Shown: positions 36,139 to 45,909, numbered from the stretch's first letter. The stretch is 64,000 bases of DNA from Granulosicoccus sp036478595 (GCA_036478595.1 JAZGEF010000011.1:62001-126000), one strand, 5' to 3'. Program-made: numbers and translations. The notes: generated by a model from the sequence alone, not told the origin.

Positions 36139-36996
36139 TTATTCCGTTACATACTTATCGATAGCCGCTGTACGATACCCATCCTCTCTCCAGATTATTG
36201 GGAAATAGTTTTCATCTAGCACGTTATCCCCAAGCCGTTTATAGCGGCTGTATATAGGGCCAATACCTTGTGCAAAATTTGCGGGCACATACTTGGCATC
36301 AGAGCGCATTGCGTGTAGTACTAATGCACGTCTTGGCTGCTCGCCAATGTTTTCGCCCGAGCCATGCCAGAGGCGACCGTGATGAAACGAACCACCGCCT
36401 GCTGGAACTTCTATGTAGACGATGTCTGGATCGACATCTTGAACTGCGGCGGCTTCGTTCATCGGCGCTCGGTAATCCTTCGGGGCATGAAATTCACCTT
36501 TGGGTTCGTGTAGATCCCACACGTGAGATCCGCGGACTAGTTCCATAGTGCCTCCATTTTTTGAGGTGTCGTCCAGTGCAATCCAACAGCTTATTAGGTC
36601 AGACGGTGTAAACCAGGATAGAAATGCGCTGTCTTGATGGTAGCCAAGAGTACGTGCACCAGGCGGTTTCCAGAGCACGTTATCTATCATGATACGCACG
36701 CCGCTCCAACCGCCAAGTTGCCCAATGGCAGCTCCCAACGATTCTTGTAGAACCGTATTGGCAATGGCACGGTTGGCTTTCCACCCGTTGCAGATCTGGC
36801 GAGTTAGGGATGGGTCGCCACTTGTGTACTGCCAGTTAACCTCATCAGGCGTGACGCCTGTTTCAAACTGCCCATTAAACACGGCTTCAAATGCAGGCTT
36901 TAAGGCTTGGACTGCCGACGGTGTGATCATCACGTCTTTAGTGATGAAGCCATCAAGCAAGAATGTCTGTTGTTCTGATGTAGTGATGGTAGGCAA
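36139..36996 (-). CDS. Phytanoyl-CoA dioxygenase (PhyH) family protein
   Basis: A Fe(II)/2-oxoglutarate oxygenase of about 285 residues. The metal site is His-x-Asp in GYHQDSAFLSW, with the distal His in LWHGSGEN followed by RRALVLH carrying the co-substrate Arg. GGTMELVRGSH is the typical PhyH turn. I prefer the TTG at 36994-36996 because GGAG lies 5 bp upstream. An ATG at 37036-37038 is an alternative that adds 14 residues. It converges on the deaD gene with a 15-bp gap. The substrate is unknown. Confidence 0.85.
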   Translation of the reverse strand: MPTITTSEQQTFLLDGFITKDVMITPSAVQALKPAFEAVFNGQFETGVTPDEVNWQYTSGDPSLTRQICNGWKANRAIANTVLQESLGAAIGQLGGWSGVRIMIDNVLWKPPGARTLGYHQDSAFLSWFTPSDLISCWIALDDTSKNGGTMELVRGSHVWDLHEPKGEFHAPKDYRAPMNEAAAVQDVDPDIVYIEVPAGGGSFHHGRLWHGSGENIGEQPRRALVLHAMRSDAKYVPANFAQGIGPIYSRYKRLGDNVLDENYFPIIWREDGYRTAAIDKYVTE

Positions 36997-37232
36997 TGTA
37001 ACTCCAACAAGCGTTAAGTGCTTAGTGTGATAGAGCAATCCTACAATGCGAGCCAGTATTATAAGTTAATTTAACTACCGAGTTAGGCCGAGCCGTAGGC
37101 GTTCAGTTGCGAAGTGTAAGTTTATAGGTTATTGGCTGGATTGTCGTAAAGCTACAAATATGTATTCGAGATTGCCGATACTGTGTTGATGGCATGCGAT
37201 ATACTCATTAAAGAAACTACACCATTTAAACT

Positions 37233-38045
37233 ATGACATTTTCCATTCACACACACCGCTGGCGGCCAGGTGATGCGCCCAGACAAAGTCGCGGTGTATA
37301 CATACTACACGGAGCGGGCGAACATGGGATGCGATACGATCGCTTTGCAAAGTATCTCACCGGGCTAGGGTATGTAGTGGGTGCACATGATCATCCGGGC
37401 CATGGGAAGAGTGATGGTAAGCGTGGCATTATTGTGCCTGAACAATCGCTCGTTGAACATGCGGCTGAAAAACTCAAAGAATTTACACAAGAGACGGGTG
37501 CTGCCCCCATTTTGTTTGGCCACAGCCTTGGTGGTGTTGTTGCAGCAACAGTAGCGTTTGAAACGAAAGTGCCATTAGCAGGCTTAATACTATCAGCGCC
37601 TGCATTTGAATTATCTATCAGCCCGCTTAATCGATTTAAACTCAATGCGTTTAACGCCATTGCGCCATACCATGCGCAAGACTTACCCTACGATCCGACA
37701 CGTTTAACACAAGATAAGATTGAGCAACAGATAGCGATTGACGACCCGCTGATGCACGGGTTTAAATCGGCTAGTTATGTTGTGTGGTTGATTAAAGCCG
37801 GTGAGGCGGTGTTTGAATTAGCTGCAAGCCTAAACGTGAACACGCTATTGTTAATACCAGAAGATGACCCGGTTGTTAGTCCGGATCGCGCTAAAGAATT
37901 TGCAGTCAACGCACCCGCGGCAAAAATATTTGTAAATTGCTACCCCGGCTATAAACATGAAGTGCTAAATGAAATGCCCGAGCGCCGCAACAAGGTTATG
38001 TCGGATATCGGCGAATGGTTGCGCAATGCATCCCTGCTTGCATAA
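37233..38045 (+). CDS. Alpha/beta hydrolase, monoacylglycerol lipase / lysophospholipase type
   Basis: A 270-residue hydrolase. HGAGEHGMRYDRFAKYL is the oxyanion strand of the Hydrolase_4 group, HDHPGHGKSDG follows, the nucleophile elbow is FGHSLGG, and the catalytic Asp and His appear in PEDDPVVSPD and GYKHEVLNE. It probably cleaves a monoacylglycerol or similar ester. It converges on hutU with a 52-bp gap. No signal peptide is seen, so it is likely cytoplasmic. Confidence 0.88.
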   Translation: MTFSIHTHRWRPGDAPRQSRGVYILHGAGEHGMRYDRFAKYLTGLGYVVGAHDHPGHGKSDGKRGIIVPEQSLVEHAAEKLKEFTQETGAAPILFGHSLGGVVAATVAFETKVPLAGLILSAPAFELSISPLNRFKLNAFNAIAPYHAQDLPYDPTRLTQDKIEQQIAIDDPLMHGFKSASYVVWLIKAGEAVFELAASLNVNTLLLIPEDDPVVSPDRAKEFAVNAPAAKIFVNCYPGYKHEVLNEMPERRNKVMSDIGEWLRNASLLA

Positions 38046-38097
38046 CGTTTATCTGTTAATGCTGATTATTTTTTGATTCATAGCGACCCTAAAAATA

Positions 38098-39777
38098 CTA
38101 TCCGGTAATTCCTGGCAATTGTAATCCGTGCGCCCTAGCACAATCCAATGCAATGTCATAACCCGCATCAGCATGACGCATTACACCAGTGGCTGGATCA
38201 TTCCAAAGCACGCGTTCTAACCTGGCTGCTGCTGCATCAGTGCCGTCAGCACAAATCACCATGCCAGAGTGTTGAGAGAAGCCCATTCCTACACCGCCGC
38301 CGTGATGTAGTGAAACCCAGGTAGCGCCTGATGCGCAATTGAGTAAGGCGTTAAGTAATGGCCAATCCGAAACCGCGTCTGAACCATCCTTCATTGATTC
38401 GGTTTCGCGATTGGGTGAAGCTACTGATCCAGAATCCAGGTGGTCACGGCCAATCACAACAGGGGCTTCCAATTCGCCATTTTTTACCATTTCATTAAAC
38501 GCTAAGCCAAGCTTGTGGCGTTGCCCTAAACCCACCCAGCAAATGCGGGCAGGTAGACCCTGAAATTCGATTCTGTCACGCGCCATGTCTAACCAATGAT
38601 GCAGGTGTTTATCATCGGGGATCATTTCTTTAACCTTGGCATCGGTTTTATAGATATCCTCAGGATTGCCAGATAACGCTACCCAGCGAAAAGGTCCTAC
38701 GCCGCGACAAAATAAGGGGCGTATATACGCTGGCACAAAACCTGGGAAGGCAAACGCATTCTCTAAGCCTTCCTCTAGCGCAACTTGTCGAATATTATTG
38801 CCGTAGTCGAGTGTAGGGATGCCTTGATTCCAAAAGTCGACCATGGCCTTAACGTGGATCTTCATCGAGGCGCGAGCTGCGGCTTCGACTTTTGCAGGAT
38901 TAGACTCTTGTTCATGCTTCCATTGCGCCACGGTCCACCCAATGGGCAGATAGCCATGTATCGGGTCATGGGCGGATGTTTGATCGGTTACGATATCGGG
39001 CTTAACAGCCCGTTTAACTAGCTCAGGAAATACATCTGCAGCATTACCAACTAGGCCTACTGACTTGGCTTTACCTGCATTGGTCCATCTATCGATCATC
39101 TTCAACGCTTCATCGAGAGATTCTGCTTTTTCGTCAAGGTAACGGGTGCGTAGCCGCATGGCAATTTTTTCGGGGTCACATTCAACTGCTAAACAACATG
39201 CGCCTGCCATAACTGCTGCTAACGGCTGAGCGCCACCCATGCCGCCTAAGCCTGCTGTTAATATCCAACGGCCGTTTAGATTCCCTTCATAATGCTGACG
39301 GCCCGCTTCCACGAAGGTTTCATAGGTACCTTGAACTATGCCTTGTGTGCCGATGTAAATCCACGACCCTGCCGTCATCTGTCCGTACATCATCAAACCC
39401 ATACGATCGAGCTCGTTAAAGTGCTCCCAGGTGGCCCAATGTGGTACTAGGTTAGAGTTGGCGATCAGTACACGTGGTGCATCGCTATGGGTTTTAAACA
39501 CACCAACCGGTTTGCCGGATTGTACGAGTAGGGTTTCATCGTCTTTGAGGGTTTTCAATGAGGCGACGATGGCATCAAAATCTTCCCAACTTCTGGCAGC
39601 TCGACCAATGCCGCCATACACGACTAACTCGTGGGGATTTTCAGCGACCTCGGGATGGAGGTTGTTCATCAGCATGCGCATGGGTGCTTCGGTCAGCCAA
39701 CTATTAGCCGTTATCTCGCTGCCGGTTGGTGGATAAACATCCCGAGTATTTTTTCTAGAGGGTGTTGAATTGGTCAT
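38098..39777 (-). CDS. hutU: Urocanate hydratase
   Basis: A 559-residue protein of normal HutU length, with YGGIGRAARSWEDFDAI near the N-terminus, the GTQGIVQGTYETF and GLGGMGGAQPLA NAD-binding segments, and the C-terminal HHGGGVGMGFSQHSGMV signature. It hydrates urocanate to imidazolonepropionate, the second step of histidine breakdown. It is the last gene of hutI-hutH-hutU on the minus strand, 20 bp after hutH. Confidence 0.97.
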   Translation of the reverse strand: MTNSTPSRKNTRDVYPPTGSEITANSWLTEAPMRMLMNNLHPEVAENPHELVVYGGIGRAARSWEDFDAIVASLKTLKDDETLLVQSGKPVGVFKTHSDAPRVLIANSNLVPHWATWEHFNELDRMGLMMYGQMTAGSWIYIGTQGIVQGTYETFVEAGRQHYEGNLNGRWILTAGLGGMGGAQPLAAVMAGACCLAVECDPEKIAMRLRTRYLDEKAESLDEALKMIDRWTNAGKAKSVGLVGNAADVFPELVKRAVKPDIVTDQTSAHDPIHGYLPIGWTVAQWKHEQESNPAKVEAAARASMKIHVKAMVDFWNQGIPTLDYGNNIRQVALEEGLENAFAFPGFVPAYIRPLFCRGVGPFRWVALSGNPEDIYKTDAKVKEMIPDDKHLHHWLDMARDRIEFQGLPARICWVGLGQRHKLGLAFNEMVKNGELEAPVVIGRDHLDSGSVASPNRETESMKDGSDAVSDWPLLNALLNCASGATWVSLHHGGGVGMGFSQHSGMVICADGTDAAAARLERVLWNDPATGVMRHADAGYDIALDCARAHGLQLPGITG

Positions 39778-39797
39778 TGTATTATTTCCAAGTAACG

Positions 39798-41360
39798 TTA
39801 AGCACTTGTCAGTGAAGGCATGTTTATCTGGCCGCAGGCGCGCGTAATAGAACCGCTGCTGATCAATTGACTCGTTTTATCGATATCGCTTGCGATATAA
39901 CGATCTTCTTCCAAGGTCGGGACTACAGTGCGAAGCATTGCGATCACTGCTTGAATCGGTTCGCTGGACAACAACGGCGCCCTGAATTCGATCCCTCGTG
40001 CAGAGCACAACAGTTCGATGGCGAGTATGTTGCTTAAATTGACATTCATTCTGGTTAATCTCATGGCGGCGTGAGCAGCCATTGACACGTGGTCTTCCTG
40101 ATTGGCACTGGTAGGGGTTGAGTCGGTTGAACAAGGATTAGCTAAATGCTTGTTCTCACTCATTAGCGCAGCACTGGTGATTTCAGCCACCATAAAACCT
40201 GAACACAAACCTGGGTTGGGTGTTAAAAACGGTGGTAGATCAAAAGACAAGGCTGGGTCTACCATCAATGCAATACGACGTTGTGCAATAGCGCCGATTT
40301 CAGCAATGGCTATCGCAATTTGATCAGCGGCAAACGCAACGGGTTCTGCATGAAAGTTGCCGCCAGAATAGATATGCCCTAAGCCAGGTGTATCGTCATC
40401 ACTAATCACTAGAGGATTGTCGGTAACAGCGTTAGCTTCAACCTTTAGGGTTGAAGCGGCTTGCCGTAGTAACTCGATACAAGCTCCGGTTACTTGAGGT
40501 TGGCAACGAATGCAGTATGGGTCTTGTACGCGGGTGTCGTCTTCGCGGTGGCTATCTCTAATAGCTGATCCTTCCATCAATGCGCGCATTGATGCAGCCA
40601 CATCGATTTGTCCTTGATGGCCGCGTAGCTCATGTATCTCTGAGCGCAGTGGGGCGGTTGAGCCCATAATTGCATCGGTTGATAGAGAGCTTGTGATGAT
40701 CGCATTGTTTGCAAGCTTCCATGTTGTGCTTAACGCCATTAAGGCTGCGGCAGTTGAGAATTGCGTACCGTTAATTAAGGCCAAGCCTTCTTTAGCCACC
40801 AGCACGATCGGTTTTATCTTGCACTCCCGCATCGCCGTTTCGGCTGATTGCTCTACGCCATGGTAGGTGACGTTACCTTCGCCCATTAACACTGCGGCAA
40901 AATGAGCCAGCGGGGCAAGATCACCAGACGCGCCGACTGACCCCTGAGAAGGCACTATAGGCACAATGCCTGAATTGAGTACATTCTCGATGGCTTCGAT
41001 TAATTTCCATCTAACGCCTGACGCACCACGGCCGAGAGACAGCAACTTTAATATCATCATTAAGCGCACTATTTTGGAACCGCTTGCATCGCCTACACCT
41101 GCGCAATGAGACAAAATTAAATTGCGCTGCAAGGTGGCTGTATCTTTGGGCTCAATTCTGACACTGGATAGTTTTCCAAAACCTGTATTAACCCCGTATA
41201 CGGCAGTTGCTCCATTGGCGACGGCTTCCACGACGGCTGCTGTTTTATCCACCTGATTTTTACAGCTACGATTCAGTTGTACTATGCTGTCGTCGTTGTC
41301 CACAGCTTTAAACAACTGATCGATTGTTGTTTTGCCCGATGTCAATTCAATAGTGCTCAT
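39798..41360 (-). CDS. hutH: Histidine ammonia-lyase
   Basis: A 520-residue enzyme with the self-processing tripeptide Ala144-Ser145-Gly146 (GSVGASGDLAPLAH) that forms the MIO cofactor. VYGVNTGFGKL and the late QEDHVSMAAHAA are also family marks. It removes ammonia from L-histidine to give urocanate. It sits between hutI (10-bp gap) and hutU (20-bp gap) in one operon. Confidence 0.97.
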   Translation of the reverse strand: MSTIELTSGKTTIDQLFKAVDNDDSIVQLNRSCKNQVDKTAAVVEAVANGATAVYGVNTGFGKLSSVRIEPKDTATLQRNLILSHCAGVGDASGSKIVRLMMILKLLSLGRGASGVRWKLIEAIENVLNSGIVPIVPSQGSVGASGDLAPLAHFAAVLMGEGNVTYHGVEQSAETAMRECKIKPIVLVAKEGLALINGTQFSTAAALMALSTTWKLANNAIITSSLSTDAIMGSTAPLRSEIHELRGHQGQIDVAASMRALMEGSAIRDSHREDDTRVQDPYCIRCQPQVTGACIELLRQAASTLKVEANAVTDNPLVISDDDTPGLGHIYSGGNFHAEPVAFAADQIAIAIAEIGAIAQRRIALMVDPALSFDLPPFLTPNPGLCSGFMVAEITSAALMSENKHLANPCSTDSTPTSANQEDHVSMAAHAAMRLTRMNVNLSNILAIELLCSARGIEFRAPLLSSEPIQAVIAMLRTVVPTLEEDRYIASDIDKTSQLISSGSITRACGQINMPSLTSA

Positions 41361-41370
41361 TCGATGATGC

Positions 41371-42579
41371 TCATTTGGGCTGTGTTTCAGTAATTCGTTC
41401 TAGCAGCGGGTTAAAACCGACGCGATAGCAAAGTTCTGCAGGGTGCTTGACATCCCATAAAGAGAAATCCGCGAGCATCCCTGTGGCAATAGCGCCGCGA
41501 TCATTTATGCCTAATGCTTTTGCAGCAACTTGAGTGACGCCAAGCAGAGCCTCTTCGGGTGTTAATCGAAATAAGGTACAAGCCATGTTCATCATTAGCA
41601 ATAAAGAGGTGACAGGCGAGGAGCCAGGGTTGGAGTCCGTTGCTATTGCGATTGGTACACTATGCTGGCGAAACAAGGCAATCGGTGGCAACTGGGTTTC
41701 TCGTAAGGTGTAAAACGCTCCGGGGAGTAACACGGCTACCGTACCGGATGCTGCCATTGCCATAACACCAGATTCATCCAGATATTCGAGATGTTCGGCT
41801 GACAAGGCATTGTATGACGCGGCAAGCTTAGCACCGTTCAATAGCGTTAGTTGTTCAGCATGTAGTTTGACTGGTAAGCCAAGCGACTTTGCTTTGTCAA
41901 ATACTCTGACAATTTGCGCAGGCGTAAACGCAATGGATTCGCAAAAACCATCCACGGCATCAACAAGGGATTCCTTATGGGCTAGCTCTAAGGTTGGAAT
42001 GCACACTTTGTCTATGTAATCGTCAGCTTTACCTAAATATTCAGCTGGCACTGCATGCGCACCAAGGAAGCTGGTTTTGATGATGACTGGCCGTTTGGCT
42101 TGTATCAGCCGGGCTGCACGCAACATGTTTAATTCAGTTTGTGTGTCCAGCCCATAACCAGATTTTATTTCAATCACAGACACGCCTTCAGCGAGCAGAG
42201 CATCGACTCGTGGCAGGGCTGTCTCAATTAATTTGTCAACACTGGCTGATCGTGTGGCGCTGACGGTTGAAACGATACCGCCGCCTGCGGCAGATACCTC
42301 TGCGTAGCTTGCACCATGTAGGCGTTGCTCGAATTCACCGGCGCGATTACCTGCGTGTACTATGTGTGTATGGCAATCGATAAAAGAGGGTGTAAGCAAT
42401 TTACCGTTTAGATCGCGCCTGGGAAGTTGTTGGTATTTATCGGACAACTCGTTAGCAGCGCCACACCAAACTATTCGATTGTCAGTAACAACGACTACGC
42501 CGTCATCGATAAGTCCGTAGCCGTCCGCGATGGGATTGCAGGTGGCTAAGGTGGTATTGCAAAGTAGGAATGAGGCCAT
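41371..42579 (-). CDS. hutI: Imidazolonepropionase
   Basis: A 402-residue amidohydrolase. Metal ligands are seen in DCHTHIVHAGNR, KLHAEQLT and a late ATDSNPGSS, and IEIKSGYGLD is typical of HutI. It opens the imidazolone ring to N-formimidoyl-L-glutamate. It is the first gene of the minus-strand hut operon and its start lies 65 bp from the divergent hutF start, with the paired operator-like repeats in between. Confidence 0.96.
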   Translation of the reverse strand: MASFLLCNTTLATCNPIADGYGLIDDGVVVVTDNRIVWCGAANELSDKYQQLPRRDLNGKLLTPSFIDCHTHIVHAGNRAGEFEQRLHGASYAEVSAAGGGIVSTVSATRSASVDKLIETALPRVDALLAEGVSVIEIKSGYGLDTQTELNMLRAARLIQAKRPVIIKTSFLGAHAVPAEYLGKADDYIDKVCIPTLELAHKESLVDAVDGFCESIAFTPAQIVRVFDKAKSLGLPVKLHAEQLTLLNGAKLAASYNALSAEHLEYLDESGVMAMAASGTVAVLLPGAFYTLRETQLPPIALFRQHSVPIAIATDSNPGSSPVTSLLLMMNMACTLFRLTPEEALLGVTQVAAKALGINDRGAIATGMLADFSLWDVKHPAELCYRVGFNPLLERITETQPK

Positions 42580-42580
42580 C

Positions 42581-42640
42581 AGTTGACATTATGTGCATAC
42601 ATAATCACAATAATATGTGCATACAATTGTAGAGTCAACT
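42581..42640. promoter_or_regulatory. Divergent hutI/hutF control region with paired HutC-type operators
   Basis: Two identical 12-bp copies, TATGTGCATACA, occur at 42590-42601 and 42614-42625, exactly 24 bp apart, so on the same face of the helix. They resemble the HutC operator core (TGTAT-n-ATACA type). An outer inverted repeat, AGTTGAC at 42581-42587 and GTCAACT at 42634-42640, frames them. The whole 65-bp gap is thus occupied and the repressor would cover both promoters. Confidence 0.75.
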
Positions 42641-42644
42641 AATC

Positions 42645-44015
42645 ATGTCCGCACCAAAATCACTTTGGGCTGAGCACGCACTAATGCCCAACGGTTGGGC
42701 GTCCAATGTCCGCATTGATATTGATCAGTCAGGTATTATCAATAGTGTGCTCGCCAATCAACAAGCCGCTGGTGAGCGTACCGGCTTGTTACTGCCGGCT
42801 ATGGCAAACTTACACAGCCATGCCTTCCAGCGCGCAATGGCTGGTATGACTGAAACACGTGGTAGCGACCCAGAAGATTCATTTTGGAGTTGGCGCAAGT
42901 TAATGTATCGCTTTCTCAATCACCTTGGGCCTGAAGAATGCGAAGCCATTGCCGCATTTGGTCAGCTAGAAATGCTGGAGGCTGGCTATACATCGGTGGG
43001 AGAATTCCATTATTTGCATCATCAACCCAATGGTGATCCGTATACCAATCGCGCTGAGATGTCTGAACGCATGATCGCGGCAGCGGTTCAGTCCGGGATC
43101 GGATTAACACTGTTGCCTGTGTTGTATGAACAAGGTGGTTGTGATGGTCGCGAGCTAGTGGGTGGTCAGAAGCGTTTTGGTAATACGATGGATCAATACG
43201 CAGCGCTTTTCAGCCAAGCCAGTGCGGGAGTGGCTAACACGGAAAACGCCAATATTGGTATAGCACCGCACTCACTGCGTGCTGCCAGTCAACAATCATT
43301 AACACAGTCACATCAGCTAGCTGACGGTAAACCATTTCATATTCATATTGCTGAACAGCAGGCGGAAGTCGATGAGCTTATTGCCTCTTATAAGGCGAGG
43401 CCTGTGCAGTGGTTGCTCGAGAATCATGATGTTGATCAAACATGGTGTTTAATCCACGCCACGCAGATGACGCCAACTGAGACCACACAGTTGGCAGCAT
43501 CAGGTGCTGTGGCTGGGTTATGCCCGATTACTGAATCCAATCTAGGTGATGGAATTTTTGATGGCAAACGTTATTTGGATAATGCTGGCAAATGGGGTAT
43601 TGGCACAGATTCGAACGTGCGCATCTCGCTTAGCGAAGAGCTTCGAACGTTAGAGTACTCTCAACGACTACGGGATATGCGCAGAGCCGTTTATGCCGAG
43701 CCGGATCGATCCAACGGCCGTATTCTATTCGACGCTGCTTTAGCTGGGGGCGCACAAGCATTGCAACGGCGGAGTGGTTGCATCGCTGCTGGTTATAAAG
43801 CGGACCTTCTATCGCTGGATATAAATTCGACCAGTTTCTTGGGCGTTGGCAATGATGGGTGGTTGGATGCATGGCTATTTGCGCATGACGACTCATTAGT
43901 GACTAACGTATGGGCGAATGGACAATTGGTGGTAACTGATGGCAAGCATATCCGGCGAGAGCAGATTGAATCGCAGTACCGTGCCACTATGAAAAAACTC
44001 ACGGCTTATCTCTAA
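42645..44015 (+). CDS. hutF: Formimidoylglutamate deiminase
   Basis: A 456-residue amidohydrolase-fold deiminase. NLHSHAFQRAM gives the metal histidines, HIHIAEQQAEV and GIGTDSNVRIS the later ligands, and LCPITESNLGDGIF is characteristic of HutF. It converts formimidoylglutamate to N-formylglutamate plus ammonia. The next enzyme, N-formylglutamate deformylase (HutG), is not in the window and must be encoded elsewhere if the pathway is complete. hutC follows after 10 bp. Confidence 0.95.
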   Translation: MSAPKSLWAEHALMPNGWASNVRIDIDQSGIINSVLANQQAAGERTGLLLPAMANLHSHAFQRAMAGMTETRGSDPEDSFWSWRKLMYRFLNHLGPEECEAIAAFGQLEMLEAGYTSVGEFHYLHHQPNGDPYTNRAEMSERMIAAAVQSGIGLTLLPVLYEQGGCDGRELVGGQKRFGNTMDQYAALFSQASAGVANTENANIGIAPHSLRAASQQSLTQSHQLADGKPFHIHIAEQQAEVDELIASYKARPVQWLLENHDVDQTWCLIHATQMTPTETTQLAASGAVAGLCPITESNLGDGIFDGKRYLDNAGKWGIGTDSNVRISLSEELRTLEYSQRLRDMRRAVYAEPDRSNGRILFDAALAGGAQALQRRSGCIAAGYKADLLSLDINSTSFLGVGNDGWLDAWLFAHDDSLVTNVWANGQLVVTDGKHIRREQIESQYRATMKKLTAYL

Positions 44016-44025
44016 GGCTATTTCT

Positions 44026-44727
44026 ATGTCAAATACGCGCACTCATACTTGGCAAGATATTCACGAACGCATACGAGGGAACATTCTTAATCGCACGTGG
44101 AGCCCTGGTGAGCTGATTCCGGGCGAAGCAGAATTGGCTGAGAAATTTGGATGTGCACGAACTACCGTCAACCGGGCTATGCGAGAACTTGCTACTGCTG
44201 GCGTAATCGACAGAAAACGAAGAGCCGGCACTAGAGTCACCGTGCAGCGTACACGTCGTGTTACTGCAGAGATTCCAATCATACGAACTCAAGTTGAGGC
44301 GCAAGGATTGGAATACAGTTTTTGTGTGCAAACGAAAAAACTGTTGGTGCCCAATACCACCATTACACAAATAATGCGGCTACGCGCTCAACAGAAAGCC
44401 CTGCACATACAATCGTTGCATCTAGCTAACGGCGTACCGTTTATTCATGAAGATAGGTGGATAAACACGCATACTATCCCCGAGGTGCTCAAAGTTGACT
44501 TTAATCAAACGAGTGTGAACGAATGGTTGGTGGAGAACGTGCCTTTAACCAAAGGTGAGTTCGTTATTGAGGCAGTGGCTAGCAGCAAGCGGGTGGCTGC
44601 AGCGCTAGAGATTAGCTGCGGCGATTCAATACTCAGCTCTGAGCGCGCTACTTGGTTGGACGATAGGTCAGTTACTCTAGTGACTTTGTACTATGCACCA
44701 GGCCATCAAATGGTATTTACGATTTAG
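44026..44727 (+). CDS. hutC: Histidine utilisation repressor, GntR family
   Basis: A 233-residue GntR protein: residues about 8-72 form the winged helix (LIPGEAELAEKFGCARTTVNRAMRELATAGVIDRKRRAGTRV), and the UTRA domain follows. HutC binds urocanate and represses hut genes. It lies 10 bp after hutF on the same strand and 1.4 kb from the paired operator, so it probably autoregulates through hutF transcription. Confidence 0.93.
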   Translation: MSNTRTHTWQDIHERIRGNILNRTWSPGELIPGEAELAEKFGCARTTVNRAMRELATAGVIDRKRRAGTRVTVQRTRRVTAEIPIIRTQVEAQGLEYSFCVQTKKLLVPNTTITQIMRLRAQQKALHIQSLHLANGVPFIHEDRWINTHTIPEVLKVDFNQTSVNEWLVENVPLTKGEFVIEAVASSKRVAAALEISCGDSILSSERATWLDDRSVTLVTLYYAPGHQMVFTI

Positions 44728-44729
44728 TT

Positions 44730-45224
44730 TTAAAAGCTGCCCTTCCTCCATTTGTAGCTGGGCCCTAGCCAAGCTTCGCATGCGGCGTCAATGGCGGGCG
44801 CAGCATAGTATCGTATGTGAATCTTTGGCGTTTCGATGCACAACTTTTGTAGTGAATTCCAAATACGATCATTACCGCCTGCTGCTGCAAAGTGATCAGC
44901 TCCACCACCATCTGCTTTTTTCTCTCGTTGAATGATGTTGTCGAATGCTCTTGTTGCGTCGTCGATGCAAGTGATGTCAGTGACAGCGCCTTTAATTACA
45001 AACACATCTGCACCATTTTGTAGGATGTTTGCCCATTCAGCCATTATCATGGAGCGAGCCAGTGGCTTGCTTAGATCGATGCCTTTTGCTACAAGATCAT
45101 AAACAGGGATGTTGCTCTGCGTTGAAGTTGCATTTGGTGTACCTGTTGGAGCAGTGGTTTGGTTGACCAATGACGTGAAGCCTTTAGGCTTGCAGTGATT
45201 TTCAGAGTAAAAGCCTTTGTTCAT
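44730..45224 (-). pseudogene. 3'-truncated phytanoyl-CoA dioxygenase (PhyH) remnant
   Basis: The 164-codon frame resembles the N-terminal half of PhyH proteins (GADVFVIKGAVTD, a DDATRAFDNII helix, DHFAAAGGNDRIWNSLQK, EAWLGPSYKWR). It ends just where the substrate and metal-binding core should begin. No His-x-Asp or distal His is present, so it cannot be an active oxygenase. The stop lies 2 bp from the hutC stop, suggesting that the rest was lost when hut DNA was joined here. The alternative is an unrelated protein with chance similarity. Confidence 0.6.
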
Positions 45225-45306
45225 TTTGATCCTGCTGGCGCCTGATTACGTCTAAGCCTTTTAAGTCAGTTTGCCGTCTCTCTCTCTGAATTTTAGCCAT
45301 CAACAC

Positions 45307-45735
45307 TTATGGCCGAATAACGCCTTTTCTTAGAATCACATTGGCATACAGATTCGGCTCACTGGTAGATACAATCACATGTGCGTGTTTTACCCGCTGA
45401 TAGAATGCATCACCTACCAGTGGCGTCAATGATTTTTCTGGCTCGTGATCCGCAACAACTTTGATTATTGCGTAGTGGATATCGTGTAAAGCGTCAGCAC
45501 TGTCACCGACGGTTGATCTGAACATTGCCTCGTCTACAAAATCATCCACTGGAAACACACTTAATATGGCGTTTAGCACTGGAATAAAATGCATGCCATC
45601 AAGGCGTATTAGCCTGCGTGCATGCTCCACTGCAGGGTAGTTACCATCAACAATCGCGATCTCATCGCCATGCCCCATCCCGCGTAATGTTGCGAGGAGT
45701 TCGGGGCTCAGTACGGGATCTATTCCTTTTAGCAT
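45307..45735 (-). CDS. RbsD/FucU family sugar mutarotase
   Basis: A 142-residue protein with the FucU/RbsD marks: MLKGIDPVLSPELLATLRGMGHGDEIAIVDGNYP with the catalytic His, a middle FIPVLNAILSVFPVDDF, and the C-terminal YANVILRKGVI. These proteins interconvert sugar anomers (fucose, ribose) after uptake. It is divergent from the frcB-type transporter, and the 350-bp gap holds operator-like repeats. This arrangement supports a shared sugar substrate. Confidence 0.88.
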   Translation of the reverse strand: MLKGIDPVLSPELLATLRGMGHGDEIAIVDGNYPAVEHARRLIRLDGMHFIPVLNAILSVFPVDDFVDEAMFRSTVGDSADALHDIHYAIIKVVADHEPEKSLTPLVGDAFYQRVKHAHVIVSTSEPNLYANVILRKGVIRP

Positions 45736-45862
45736 AGTGGGTTTGTCACCTTTGATTAGTTTTGCTGTCGCGCCCTTAGCTCACTACACCAAAGCGCATG
45801 ACGCTATACAGCATAAATGATGCGCCCTGCCATTTTTTTGCATCATTGCTAATGCCGCAAAT

Positions 45863-45909
45863 TGTTGGTCGTGTTGAGACATTTTGACCAACATCGTACG
45901 TGACGTCAC
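45863..45909. promoter_or_regulatory. Operator-like inverted repeats between fucU-like and frcB-like genes
   Basis: TGTTGGTC (45863-45870) and GACCAACA (45886-45893) form an 8-bp perfect inverted repeat with a 15-bp spacer. GTGACGTCAC (45900-45909) is a perfect 10-bp palindrome right beside it. They lie in the 350-bp gap between the divergent genes. No regulator gene is adjacent, so the binding protein is unknown. Confidence 0.45.
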
